Shown here piece by piece: positions 13,683-25,860 of a stretch of DNA of 64,000 bases. The position numbers and the translations under genes are program-made. Positions within the stretch are counted from its first letter, which is position 1. Each line of letters begins with the position of its first letter. The notes under the pieces are model-generated. The model searched no databases and was not told where the DNA came from. It worked only from the letters and a program-made list of their open reading frames with translations. Location of the stretch: assembly GCA_002794735.1 (NCBI GenBank), contig NBAZ01000001.1:3630993-3694992 (forward strand), read 5' to 3'. This DNA comes from Pyrrhoderma lamaoense. Its lineage: Eukaryota > Basidiomycota > Agaricomycetes > Hymenochaetales > Hymenochaetaceae.

Positions 13683-14787
13683 CTGAGGCTCTAGTGGTAG
13701 TTATAAGCTAAATAAATCCTGTCGTAGATGCTTTTTGTAGCAAAGATAGTAGCTTTGACAGCTGAACGTGCATCAGATGATGTGCAGTGATTCTATGTCA
13801 TAAGGACTCGTCTCATTCATCAACTGTGATTTTATTAGCCTACCCAAGCTGAGCATCATAAGAAATAAGGAGTCATCATATGCTCACTTGGCGTCAAGGT
13901 TTGAGTTGTATGTAATTCATCATGGAACAGACACTCATTTGGATTGATAATTCTCAGCCGTTGTATGCTCTGATATATTGATAGGGTTTAAGGGGCTTTA
14001 ATACAAGGCAACATCATTAATCAGCAATATTTGTAATCAGCAAGCTATCCGAGAGATTTACTTGCTACAAGAGGAGAGAATTACCAACTATGTACTAGCT
14101 TACCGTGGCCCATGACGTTCTTTAGTATACCCGGAAGAAAAAATATAAGAAAGGAAAGGAATAAATAGAAAAGTACTTGTATGATGCACAGGTCTCTGTG
14201 ATAACACTTGTGACCAATCAAAATCAGTTTCCACGAGTATAATTGCGTTTTGATGTGAAGATTAAGAATCTCGCTATTTCTTTAATGGACAGTGTAACCT
14301 ATGTCACTCACTAACCTAGAAGTAGGGCTGCTCTCTGGATGGATATACTCTTGAAGGCGCCTTCTTTATTGCTTGGATGGGTGACTTCAGGAGTTCGGTG
14401 AGTTGTTACGTGTAAGCAGTTTGTTAACGTACAATGTACTTCTCTCGATTGTCACTTAAGTCGATCAATTTCATGTTTCAACTACTTTACTACTTTCACG
14501 AGTTTCAGGACTCATTATAAACGAGCCCTTTCTGAGATAGACATGCGAAAAGCTAGTTCCTTAGCAAATACACCTGAGTATATAATAATCGTTGTTCTAG
14601 TCTTTGAACTATTAGTTACAACGGCTTGTGTCCAAGTGGGGATATGGAGGTCCAAAAAAGAGAATAAAAAATGCGAGTCGAACGTGATAGTATAAATAAA
14701 TACTAGATTGTATGAATTAAACTGATACTGCCCCAAAAAGATGACTAGAAAGAAAGTAAATGAAGGAAAGTGTATAAAGAACGAATG
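13683..14787. other. Intergenic region between glutaminase copies 3 and 4
   Basis: About 1.1 kb with no supportable gene. A short open frame on the minus strand near 14515-14736 has no family signature and I regard it as chance. Confidence 0.5.
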
Positions 14788-17700
14788 CTATCTTTGGATA
14801 GAGAAGATACCATCATCATATGAAGGTGGCGGTAGATTTGGTGCTACAGTCGCTTCTTTCATCTGCTCTATTTCCCTTCGCAGATTGTCCACTTCTAATC
14901 TTAGGTCCTCCTGGCTTTCTAGTTGTTTGTTTTGTGGCCCACCAACACTAGCCCACGCACGAGATCTCGATGCAGATGTGGTTTGTGATCCTGAGAAGGT
15001 ACTAGATCCTACATCACTCCCTACTGGTCCGGGATTCGATACGGATAAGGGTAGTCGGGGCACATGGTGAGGATACGGGACGGGCATTGTGTCGTAGCTC
15101 TCCCCCGTGAGTGCATTCTGACCATGACCGGTTTGCATAGTCTCGTACCTCAGATCATATGTGCTATGATCCATACTAAGGGGCTCAAGTACTGGGTCTC
15201 CTTGAGTGATCGAAGACTTTCCATTTCTAATGCGGTCGGCACTTTGATTATACATGCCTGATGGCTTGTTTCGTTGGCGCCGTCGGTAAAATATGATACA
15301 GGCTATAACGATAGCAATTAGTGCAATGCCGCCAACAACAGCGCCCACAATTGCTCCAGTCGATACGCTTTTTTGTCCACTGCCAGTAGTGGAGGGGAAT
15401 GTTACGTCACTCTTACTGACACTGGAAATCCGAAACAACCATGAGATTAACCTATTATGAAAAATAAAAGAAGACTTGCGTTAATGCTAGGGGTGCAAAA
15501 ATGGCTCCTTGTGCTGGACTATTGAAGCCAGATAATTGTGAGCCATTATTTGGACTATAGATGACCGGGAATGGCTTGTTTTCTAAGTTTGCGGTCACAT
15601 AATCGTATACCTGAGAGATCATGGCATTTCGGATAGCTATATCCGAGGTAGCTGAAGCAGAGAATAACATCCAGTCTAGTTCAAATATAGTTTCAGAATA
15701 AACGTGAATGGTACTTAAAGGGATTAGATACCTGATCTTGAAATGCTACTATTCGAGCTATCAACGGGAAGTCCATAGTTATTTCCGGCTATCAACTAGT
15801 CAGAGAGCATTACTTAGTAAAAGTAAAAGTACTTACATAATTCAGATTTGTAGAAACTAGTTTGAAGTTCGTACACCTATTCAATATGATTGAGAATATC
15901 CATAAATTCTAAAATAGTAGAAGACTGACTGATGTGTCAACTAAATTCAATCCTAAGAGTTTGTCTGCATATAGATTGTATATAAGCCCAGAAGCAGATG
16001 AACCAAAACTTAGAACAAGGCGATCTGACGCGATCGCATAGGTTTCCCAAGTTTTGTAGTATTGTGCTGCCGTATCCTTGAAACGAGAGACATCAGTTTA
16101 GCACCATAATTTGGTTTCAATACACTCACTTCGAATCTGGATACATCGTCAGTGTGCCCAGTAAGAGAACTGATTTCAGCCATCGCGCGGATACCAAGTA
16201 TCCCTTTCAAAATTAGATTTGTTTGATTCGAGCTCGTAATACCATCCGAAAATGATGTGGTTCTGTCATTTCGCGTGAGTTGTCAAAAACAACTTATCTA
16301 GATGATAACGTACTGTTGTCCCGCCGACATAGTGTTACTAATAAGATAATTTCCCCATCCTTGTAGTAGGCCATACTAACGAAAACAATCAGTTTAGATA
16401 GTGATCATGAGATGGACAAGAGAAGCCCCACATATTGAGTCAGTAGATTTCCATTTCCAGATACTTGCGCATGGATCAGGCTCAGAATAATCATGTTTGC
16501 AGATTCTGAGACAATAGTATATAAGTATTATATCGCTGTATATACTCATAAAACTTACGTTCTATCTCTTGATTATGTCCTAAACTGTTTCCAGTGGCAT
16601 TTGGGAACGGACCGCCTAGAATGACCATTATAAGTAAAAAGAGCAGGAGGAGAAATCGCATGAATTGGGAGTATCATACCTAGATCTATCGCGGCATAAG
16701 TACTCGTGTACTGCGAGCTTGACTGATATTCCAAAAGAGGGCTGAGTAAGTACTCTATGATATTGGGATTCAAGTAGACATAGATAGGCATTGCAGCATA
16801 GATCACATCTACAGCATTAACCCTGCAAATAATTAGAAACCCCTTTCTGGATGAATAACATAGGTGATATCTTACTGTCCAGATCCGACATTTCCCATGT
16901 TCTTCATGAACGCCTTCACATCCGTAATATTAAGATTATCTCTGTTTATTGTATATTCAATCGCACTCATTGCTTGACGAGTAACTAGTGATATAAGGCC
17001 GGCATAGTCCCCAGAGATACTGTTTGCGGCAGCGAGCAGTTTGTTATCAAACTCGATTGACGCGGAAAGTGCATCATCAAAATGATCAAGAACATCTTCA
17101 ATCTAGCTCATATAATAAATCAACAGTGTAAAATGGTGAACTGAGATAACAATAACATACAACATCATGAATACTCGAAAAGTTAACCCAGTAATATGCA
17201 CTTCGTTCTTCTACTTGAAGATCTTTATTCGTATACTGAATGACGGGGTCGCGAACTACCCCTATTGCGAATACTACGGGGTCATTCTGTGATCCAGGTT
17301 CTACAGTCCCTAGATCAACTGAGAATGCAAGAGTATTGTACGGACTATATTAAGAGTTTGTTCAATGTTTCAAGTTACTGTTTAATTGTAGTTAAGAAAC
17401 GCACTCATCAACAGCATGGAAAGTGCTTTCACTGGTATTCTTTAGACCTGTACCATTAGCAAATGCGGCACGCACGTCGTAGGATGAATCAATCTCCCAT
17501 GCAAGATTTGATTGCTGTTAAATGTATCAGTGTACCGCATCAGTGTGAAAAGTAAGTACTGATACCTTTTTTATGCAATGATACAGAGTCGCATCTTGAG
17601 GTCGGTTCGCAATCTCCTGAAACTTCCCCTCTGAGACCAGTTGCATTTGAAGATATATGAAATCAGTTGCATCGTTCATTGACCAATTACTTGTCATCGT

Positions 17701-18439
17701 AGTATCTCCGGTAATCCATTCTAAAATACATTTGGGTTAGCCATGAGCATGCATACAAGATTTATAAACATAATTACCTCCAGTAATATCCGTGTAGAAT
17801 TGTACTTCATGTGCATTTTCATCATTTGGTGTAGCTGTGAGATATAAGTATGAAAACGGCATTGACAGCCTTGCGAGATCGTTTGCCTAAGTATTGCTAC
17901 TATTTAGATTTATAAATCAAGTTGAAGGAAGAAAACATACTTCTATTGGACTGAGAAAGGTCATGTTTACATTTACAGGACCAACCGTTTGGAGATAAGA
18001 TGTACGAGTAGGTGTAAACAAGACATTTGTTTGGTTTACATCTGTGCTATTTGATACACCAGGGATTCCGAGAAGATTGTACGCCTGTCCATCTACTCTT
18101 GCTAACACATTCCAGCCCAAGATCTAGAAGCAGTTCGTGCAAGCAAGTATATTTTCACAAAATATACATGGATTATCACGGAACGGCCAGATGGTCAGCA
18201 CCTCTTGCCTTCTTCTATGAAATTGAATTGACACAGAACTTACATTTAAAGTTTCGTCCCATATACGAGGCCATGCTTTGCTTGCCTCTGCCGACCCAAG
18301 CCTTGAGGAGCCCACGCATTGACATAAGGGGACTTCACAGCTAGAGGGAGGGATGGGGGTTAAAAGGATCTGGAGTCCATCCTGAGGCCTGAGAGTAGAC
18401 CGTAGAGAACGAGGAGAATAATAAAAGGAGAAGAAACAT
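14788..18439 (-). CDS. GtaA-family glutaminase-like membrane protein, copy 4 (divergent)
   Basis: The oldest-looking member of the array: same domain order and mostly the same intron positions, but clearly divergent in DNA and protein from copies 1-3. It starts at 18439 with MFLLLLLFSSFSTVYSQ (signal peptide). The frame is lost in the run of five C (minus strand) at 18355-18359, inside the otherwise invariant DPFNPPSLPLAVKSPY block; one more C restores it. Conserved pieces include GSQNDPVVFAIGVVRDPVIQ (about 17250), a YAAMPIYVYLNPNI block (about 16790), KGILGIRAMAEISSLTGH (about 16190) and FNSPAQGAIFAPLAL (about 15500). The tail has a membrane helix (STGAIVGAVVGGIALIAIVI), RRRQRN, a coiled coil (LRLEVDNLRREIEQMKE) and PPPSYDDG, then a short extra end (IFSIQR) missing from copies 1-3. 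Confidence 0.82.
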
Positions 18440-19085
18440 TTTGGACAGTTTTATTTTTAACAGACGAAAAGCATAATAATTGGCTCTGAAAGAAGTAGGA
18501 AAGAATAGAAGTTGTTGGTGCTCTGTTTGTGTATAACATCCTCACTACAACGCTCTGTCCAGGGTCGAGCACAGCGCTCAGATTGCCGAGGCCTAGCGAA
18601 CTAATCAAAAGATGCCATTTATAGTATTTTCCCCCTGACTCAATACATGAGTACATGCACTATCAATTCTCAGTAACACATCTTTCCCTTTTTAATTTCA
18701 AACAGTCTTTTTATGCTGTCCTTTTCAGATCCCATCTTGGCAGGAAGTGAGTGCCTAAATTCGGGGAGAATCAACTGATAACGGCATTTTTCAAGTATCT
18801 TTACGGCGCGTCCCGTAACGTCACGGTAAAAATCAACGAAGTCAGTATGGATTATTTAAGTATTGCTTAAGTAATCAACACATTCCAAAGAAGCCGAGCC
18901 AACTTGGTAGTTGACGCTACAAAGCTCTTGTCTTGCAACCTATCTTGACCCTGCTGGATGACAACTTACAGCTACTAAACATTACTCACAACAAGATCAC
19001 TGACTTTCTGGTACATTCTAACACAAAACCCGGGCTTAACATCTCAAATAATAAATTGTCTGAAGTGTTAGTCTAATTGCTCCTT
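18440..19085. promoter_or_regulatory. Divergent promoter region, glutaminase copy 4 / FTS-like gene
   Basis: About 650 bp between the divergent starts of glutaminase copy 4 (18439, minus) and the FTS-like gene (19086, plus). It must carry both promoters. I see no distinctive operator or TATA element that I would assign with confidence. Confidence 0.4.
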
Positions 19086-19980
19086 ATGGACGCCGAGCGT
19101 TTATTAGCGACATCCGAAGTCGCGATGGAGTACGCAGCTCTCAAACACGATGATCACTGTCCGAAAGGAATGTACATCATCCCATCTGCCGATTCAATCT
19201 TGTCCTGGGATGCTGTCCTGTTTGTCCATAAAGGTGGGCCCATTGATTCTTCCTTGGAAATATCACATAAATTTCATTATGATATTTATATGAATCAATC
19301 TCAATGAACAGGATACTATGCAGATTCAATATTGAAATTTCGTATACGATTCCCATTCACTTATCCTAATCGTCCTCCGAATGTAACTTTTGTAACGGAT
19401 GTTTTTCACCCCCTGGTTTCAAATGACGACGGTACCCTGAATATTCTTCCGCGATTCTCTCCGTGGAGGTGGGTGCTCGTTTCCGGATAATAAGCCTTCT
19501 TGCATATTTAAAGCTTTTAGACCAAAGCAAGATCATGTATTTCACCTTCTGCACTGGATAAAAGTTATATTCAAGAAAGATGTTCTTGATAGTCTCAATG
19601 AGGGTGATTGTCTTAACAAAGAAGCGTTCAGGTAGACTCTTTGTTCCTAATCTAGTAGTATAACTCGAGACTCATTGATCATATCTCATTAGATTGTAAG
19701 AGAATTACTACTAACGGTGGAGATGAAGTACACATCTTGACTTCTTGATAGGTATCGTGATTCTACACAATCATTTGCCGCGCTTGCGGTTCAATCCGCT
19801 ATGCTTTCGCAAACCGCGCCGACATTGTTCGAAACATCCCTTGGTCACAAATTTCATGGAAGATCTCAGGGCCAGCATCGAGATTTCGACTTCCGCGATA
19901 CACAAGAGGCTGAGCTTGACCCACTGCGTACCAAGTTGGGGATGCAGTCTTGGTCCGGTAATACCACTGATTTGAATTGA
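19086..19980 (+). CDS. FTS/AKTIP-like inactive E2 (UEV) protein
   Basis: Exons are joined by short introns at about 19233-19314, 19469-19520 and 19633-19751. The protein starts MDAERLLATSEVAMEYAAL, continues CPKGMYIIPSADSILSWDAV and LFVHKGYYADSILKFRIRFP, then FVTDVFHPLVSNDDGTLNI and LHWIKVIFKKDVLDSL. This is the ubiquitin-conjugating fold, but where an active E2 has its cysteine shortly after HPN the sequence reads HPLVSNDDGTLNI with none, so it cannot carry ubiquitin. The HPLV signature and the following tryptophan pattern are those of AKTIP/FTS, which in animals and filamentous fungi joins Hook proteins to couple early endosomes to dynein. A tail of about 70 residues follows with no known domain. 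Family fit is good; the Hook partnership is inferred. Confidence 0.75.
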
Positions 19981-20555
19981 CGAATAATCTATACCCTAGA
20001 ATATTTGGATGACAAAGACAGTTACTTGGATTGATACCTGCTAATCATGTGTTCTTGGTTTTAAACTACTCTCTCTATCTTCCCAAAGGGAAATCACATT
20101 GCTGACAGTAGAATTTTGGTTGATACTCAGGTAGAATGTATTGTTTACTTTCCTTCATTTTGTGGCCTGAGAAGTTCATGATACCTACGTACTATTTCGC
20201 TACTAATCGTTATAACATTTAGCTAGTACCAATAACCATGAGTATGATAGTGATCTCCTTTGGAGATACAAATAGGCTTTGTGCTCTTCGGTTGGTAAGA
20301 CATTGAGCTGGGTTACGGACCTTCTTTCTTCATGTAAAAAAAGACATTACTGCACTTCATATAACTACGAGACAAACACTATGCATCACACACGTATCAA
20401 TTTCTTACACTTCAAGGCCAGAGAGTGGTGAAAGCATGTTTAGATTCAAGGTAACGTAAGACTATTATATTATAATGAGCTCCGTGGCCCTTTATACCCA
20501 AAGAGTAATGAGAGTTGGAACCACACTTATCTACTTCCAAGATTATTAGAGACGT
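19981..20555. other. Convergent 3' region, FTS-like gene / acyl-CoA ligase
   Basis: About 575 bp between two converging genes. It presumably holds both 3' untranslated regions; I see no gene here. Confidence 0.5.
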
Positions 20556-22486
20556 CTATAACTTGGACTTGACAGTTTGTTCTGTGCCCTTCATGTTTTC
20601 CTTTGCCTGTTCGCGTAACAATCGTCTCAGGATTTTACCACTTGGGTTCTTTGGGATGCTGTCAACGAAAACTACACCGCCCGTTAGGTGCTTATAGTAA
20701 GCAAGTTTAGATGCGATATAGTCAGCGATAGATTTGGGGTCCACACCCGGACGTGAAGGGACAATGTAAGCCCTTGGGAGTTCGGTACCTTCCCTAAGCA
20801 TTAGGAGTGAGATATGCAGCACGTATAAATGGGTACAACTCACATAGGGATACCAATTACGGCGGCATCCGCTACGTCGGGGTTCTTAAGAAGCAAGCCC
20901 TCAAGTTCCGCTGGGGCAACTTGAAACCCTGTGACCGTAGACAATAAGTAAAAACTGTGATGTAAAGAAAGATGTAAAGCGGGATGTATGACCTTTAACT
21001 TTGATTAGCTCCTTCTTCCGATCAACAATATGCATGATACCATCACGCTTCATGATCCCTATATCTCCTGTCTTGTACCATCCGTCTAAAAATGCGTTTC
21101 GTGTTTCTTCATCCTTCCCCCAGTACCCTTCAAATACGTTCGGCCCTTGACAAGAACTTCCCCAGGTTCGTTCCACCCAAGATCTTGACCATCGTCATTA
21201 ATTATTCGGGCTGACATGCTGGGGAGGAGGTAACCAACACCACTAACGTCGGGGTCACGTAAGTGAAAGGGGAAGCCTGTGACACCACAAACAGCCTCAC
21301 TCATACCCCACCCTTGGCGAAACGTTGGATGCCGCATAGCCTTTTCAGCTTGAAGTTGAGTTTCCTTGCCAAGAGGCGCTGCTCCACAGAGAGCGGAGTG
21401 AACACCAGAAAAGTCGGTTTCCAGGACGCGGGGTGCTTTGCGAGTAATACTGCTATCGGAGGGACGCATACGAATGACGAGATACGATATCGCGGGATGT
21501 AGTCCAGAAACTTCTCAAAATCGAATGATCTCATAACGTATGTTGTACTACCAAGGACCTGGGAGACGATACAGTACTTAACTTGTCCAACTGGACATGG
21601 TTTTAGTGCGAATTGCTGGAGGCTGAACTCTAAAAACTTACGTGCATGGTAGAAAGGGGCGAATGCGATTTCTGTCTCGGTCGTTGGAGCAGGCCTACCA
21701 GCATCTTGTAGTCCCTTGACACCTTCGTTGTAGAAAACTACTTCTTGACAGCAGTAGGAGATCATATTAAAAACGGATATTTTACACCCCTTTGGAGGGC
21801 CAGTTGTACCGCTACTGTAATTCAAGGCAAAAATTCTATTTCACATCATTATGGAAGCTTTGTCAGGCGCACGAAGAATCGATAAACTCACCGTTTTCGC
21901 ATCTGTTCCTCTGTGGTGAGACGTTCCCATTGTAGTTCACCCTGGTCGAGAAGTGCCCCAACAGTCATAATTCCAAGCTTTGATTTCTTCTCCATAGAAG
22001 CAAGAAGAACTATAGGAGGTGTCTTGAAAGATTTCACAGTCTGTAAAACGACACTAGCTGATTCTTCAGTCACGATAATAATTCGTGATCCAGTATCCTT
22101 CAACTGATAAGTTAATTCCGTAATAGTAGAATTAGGGTTAGCACCCGAGACGGTACCTCCCGCACATATAATTCCGAGTATGATAGCAGGAATATAGATA
22201 CTGTTCTGTAGAGTGGTACTCGTTAAAGATGCCAACAAAGTTATGGGCTAGCTTACCGTTGTACATAGCATGACAACATCGCCTATAGAAATATCAAAAG
22301 ACTTTTGCAGTCCCTTCCCCAAGCATCGTATGTATTTTAACAACTGAGAGGCCGAAATAGATAAGTCCGGATTCTCAGCATCAATAAACGAAGGCTTATT
22401 CCAGTCATGTTTCCAATTATCAAAAATAAAGAGAGAATATCTTTCTCTGGAATCTCGAGGGGAGGGTATTTGGACTCAAAGATCAT
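20556..22486 (-). CDS. 4-coumarate-CoA ligase-like acyl-CoA synthetase, peroxisomal
   Basis: Adenylate-forming enzyme of the ANL superfamily: it activates a carboxylic acid with ATP, then transfers it to CoA. Start chosen at 22486 (MIFESKYPPLEIPEKDILSL), which matches the family N-terminus. Visible motifs are the ATP/AMP loop NYSSGTTGPPKGCK (about 21815), GWGMSEAVCGVTG (about 21310), GWYKTGDIGIMKRDG (about 21080), VDRKKELIKVKG (about 21010) and the C-terminal lysine motif NPSGKILRRLLREQ (about 20620). The protein ends in SKL, a type 1 peroxisomal targeting signal. A fatty or aromatic acid fed into beta-oxidation is the likely substrate, but I cannot tell which. The frame breaks at the five-A run 22422-22426 (plus strand); one extra base restores FDNWKHDWNKPSFIDAENPD. 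Confidence 0.85.
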
Positions 22487-23006
22487 AGCAATAAAACACT
22501 TTAGACTTGAAGCCAGGCGAGTTCTAGGGGAAATGAAGGCTTCTTTTTCCAGAGTTAAATATATAGCGGGAAAGAGAAACCGGTTTTGTCGGTGATAAGA
22601 ATACATAATATGGACAAGATGAGAATGTTGGTCATATGAAATGAATAACGGTATCAATATATTTTTGTGATAATTAGGATACTTAAATACCGAACTGGAG
22701 CTCGGCACATCTTTTGCTGACTCCGCGAAGATGATGGGACTGATATAATCATGTATAGAAAGGTGGGAAAGTTTAGAGACAGAAAAGGACTAGCCATGTG
22801 GTCTGAGCGAATTTCATAGTGTGAGAATGAATCATGAGAACACCACAGACGCGTCTCACGTGCACGCGTCTTGTTGTTGTTTGTAACTGTGTCACACTAA
22901 TTGTCAGAACTGAGTTTAAAATGAACTGGATGCCCTTTTAAACCCATCTCTCCATACCTGTCCACCACACCCAATCTTTCTTTCTTTTACTTCCAAAGTC
23001 GATACT
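22487..23006. promoter_or_regulatory. Divergent promoter region, acyl-CoA ligase / HMG-box gene
   Basis: About 520 bp between divergent genes. Its right half contains the ACGCGT and 15-bp shared motif block described separately. The left half, upstream of the ligase, has open reading frames on both strands, but these only extend the ligase exon and look accidental. Confidence 0.4.
22844..22903 (+). promoter_or_regulatory. Candidate G1/S promoter block upstream of HMG-box gene
   Basis: Two perfect ACGCGT hexamers (22849-22854, within the palindrome AGACGCGTCT, and 22864-22869), the core of the MBF/MCB cell-cycle site known from yeasts. They flank a CACGTG E-box-like core at 22857-22862. Then comes GTGTCACACTAATTG at 22889-22903. 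The same 15 bases occur at 29951-29965 in the promoter of the cohesin loader gene. The block lies about 100-160 bp before the start codon of the HMG gene. The regulatory role is inferred from motifs only. Confidence 0.45.
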
Positions 23007-23570
23007 ATGGCTCGTGCAGCAACTGGTGAGTACTAAAAACTGGCGCAATTCTCTTGTCATCGTTTTGATCTGACTCGTTCGTGACATAAGATACATCTAC
23101 CAAGGCAGCAACTCGTGCCGCAAACAGAAAGACGAAGGGTGCTGATGGAGAATGTAATCCTCAATTCTCGATTCAATTAAATTACTCTGCTGACTTGTAC
23201 GCTTCAAGCCAAACCAAAGCGTGCTCCAAGTGCATATAATCTTTTCATGAAGGAGCAGCTAAAGAAATGGAGGAAGCGAATCCTGAGGCTCCCCACAAGG
23301 AGGGTATGGGTTATGTATGTTTTTTCTCGCATCACTCACCTTGAAACTCCGTAAGTGTGTGCTAAAGCTCTCATTGACATTGTCCAGGTCGCTAAGCTTT
23401 GGCGTGATGCCCCTGAAAATCCAAACCGAGGCAAAACCAATGAAAAGAGTAAACCCGTTGACAAGGAAAACGCTCCAAAGAAGCCACGGGGTAAAAAGTC
23501 TGCTCCTGTTGTAGAAGAGGAGGCCGATGCGAAAGAGGACAATGATGAGGAAGATACCGAGGAAAATTAA
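23007..23570 (+). CDS. Small HMG-box (YABBY-like) chromatin protein
   Basis: Starts MARAAT, with introns after the first exon, near 23153-23205, and one using GTATGT at about 23310 with acceptor CAG at about 23388. The core reads PKRAPSAYNLFMKEQLKKW, then ANPEAPHKEGMGYVAKLWRD and APENPNRGK, the pattern of the short fungal HMG-box/YABBY-like DNA-binding fold. The C-terminus has a lysine/proline stretch (KPRGKKSAP) and then an acidic tail rich in Glu and Asp, as in HMGB-type architectural proteins. A single missing A at 23271 breaks the frame inside the HMG box (KKWKEANPE expected). The likely role is DNA bending or chromatin binding in the nucleus; the specific process is unknown. The promoter contains candidate MCB sites. 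Confidence 0.75.
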
Positions 23571-24584
23571 TAGAGTATCAATGGTAAGTGAGGATGAACC
23601 CATGATGTGCTCAATGTGTTAACGTCATTTTAGTCCTCGCCTATTTTTACTGCATCATTATTTATCACTTATTTCGATTCTATTTCTTGGACTTCCCGTT
23701 CGGTGTTCTCAGTTGTGACCACAAATGTAACAATGCATATCCTATTAATTGTACTGCAGAATGCTCTTCTAATGAAAGGTCGCATTTCATCAATTACCCG
23801 CTTCTGTTGAACTGCCGACACGTTATGTTATCTCCTGTAATCTGCACCAATTCCAAGTTTGATACTCACAGTCTGCACAAACCTTGTTTGAATTTCTACC
23901 TGTACGGGACTCTGAATCACTGATCATACTGACCTGAAAATAATCGTTTCTTCTGTGACGCGAATAAATAAAAGGTTTGCTTCGAGCCACGCAGGAAGCA
24001 CGTAGTTTTGCACTAGTCAATAATGGTTGAGTATCGGTGTAGCCTATTCTTAAGCACTAATTGCAAAATTGTCTAGAACAGCCACCGTTTATCCATATGT
24101 TGGCTCTTCTGTGAATAGTACGAATAAGAAGAATGGGTATACGAGTGCATCCTATTTCATCGACCCTCAGGAATCAATGAGCCTTCCTGTTCTCTTGCTA
24201 TCATCTGCATCCGGTCAGTTTGGATAGACGGCGATCACTCCCCGTATTTGATGTATTCCCCTAGCAAAATTGAGCAAATCGAGTTAGCCAAAGTAGTTCA
24301 AAACGTTTCAGTCATATTCTAAGTTTATCATCTTTGCTATAAGCAAGATATAACGAGGAGGAAATTGGCTATGAACGCGAAAACTACATTCAGTTGACCT
24401 TAAGGCTCTTAAGGTAGGTAACTCATTTGCGGTTTAGACTCGTACATAGTAGTCGTATGCAAACCGGATAGATTTAAAGGGCTCATTCGGTGGTTCTTTT
24501 CCCTAACCCTTGTATCCCTCGTAAGGATTTTGTCGCTCGTTAATAGTTTAATTCGTCGCTCTTTATTCAAGGGACTACTTGATA
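23571..24584. other. Gene-poor interval before expansin-like gene
   Basis: About 1 kb with no supportable coding region. Short open frames on both strands near 23690-24020 lack splice context and family features. The promoter of the expansin-like gene should lie at its right end. Confidence 0.45.
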
Positions 24585-25532
24585 ATGTTTATTCTCTCAC
24601 CTATTGTTACTTCCTTACTTTCATTATCTCTCGTTCATGCTATACCTGCCAAGGAGTCTGATTTATCCTCTGTCTCATCAACAACATCCGCGGACCCTTC
24701 ATCCAGTTCATCCAGTTCAGGATCAGGTGGAGGTAGTGGAAGATTTACATACTATAACCCATCTGTAGGCTTGTACGTACCTTTACCTTGTATTTATCGT
24801 TGCTATATATTCATTGTACTAATATACATATGTTTATAACAGGGGTTCTTGTGGTAATCAGAATGATGACAATAGCTTTGTAAGTAGTCATATTTTATTG
24901 TTCTGGAAATCATAACTATGGTTCTTGGCTAACTTTCTGTTATGTACTAGACTGTTGCTATGAATCAGGCGGTGACTAACAGTTTCTGTTCACGAGATTA
25001 AAGTTTTTTATCTGATTCTTTTTTTCGGAAAATAGCAATACAAGAGTTCAATGTGTGGACAAACTATCACTATCACTGTTTCTGGTAAGTCAACGCAAGC
25101 GACTATCCAAGACATGGTAAATTACTCCACACTACCACGTTTTATTCATACTCATCCATTTTTCTTTCTCACCAAGTGCCCGGGATGTCCTGAAGGGGGG
25201 CTGGACCTCGCAGAAGGACTTTTCAAGTTCTTTGCAAATACCGACGTTGGAGTTCTCGAAGGATCTTGGACATTTGCAAGTGGAAGTAACACATCATCTG
25301 GCTCATCTACTACGCCTGCTAATGGATCTGAGACAACGAGTTCTGGGCGGGAGACCCAGCTAGCACATCAGATGTTGAGACATCGACGTCTGACAATAGT
25401 AGTTCTGGAGCTTCAGCTACGACAACTAGTGGTTCTGAGTCTACCGAATCTGCTCATGGCATGGACATGGACACGGTCACCATCACGATGACGAATGAGC
25501 TTGACGCTTACGTGTCTGACACCTCTGTATAG
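24585..25532 (+). CDS. Secreted double-psi beta-barrel (expansin/barwin-like) protein
   Basis: Signal peptide MFILSPIVTSLLSLSLVHA, then a Ser-rich linker, then the beta-barrel: RFTYYNPSVGLGSCGNQNDD, TVAMNQAQYKSSMCGQTITI, and after an intron CPGCPEGGLDLAEGLFKFF with GVLEGSWTF. This is the RlpA-like/barwin-like fold of fungal expansin-like proteins, which act on or bind cell wall polysaccharide without known hydrolysis. Four short introns interrupt it. After the domain comes a Ser/Thr-rich tail, probably O-glycosylated. The frame shifts near 25348 in the GGGCGGG tract. As read, the protein ends at 25491 with an unlikely Arg/Leu-rich tail. With one base restored, the Ser/Thr-rich composition continues to the TAG at 25530-25532, which I took as the true end. 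Confidence 0.8.
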
Positions 25533-25860
25533 TAGTTAAGACGGTATCTTGCGATATAGAATAATATCATAGGTAGTACTCAGATATCTGAATTTAATAT
25601 ATGATAATCACAAGTAATGGGGGAATATAACATGGAAATAACGTTAAACAGCCGTTTGATAAAAGTATCTATATAAGTGCGATATCCGCGACGTACTCAA
25701 GTATCCTCGAACCCAAGTAGTACTCTAACCTCTATAAGGTCCAAAGAGGCATAATACTGATGCTTCCAACGTTTGTTACAACCGGAACAATATGAGAGTG
25801 CAGTGATCTACTTGTCACTTAGGTCCTTTTAGACACTATGATTATTGGGCAACTTGTACA

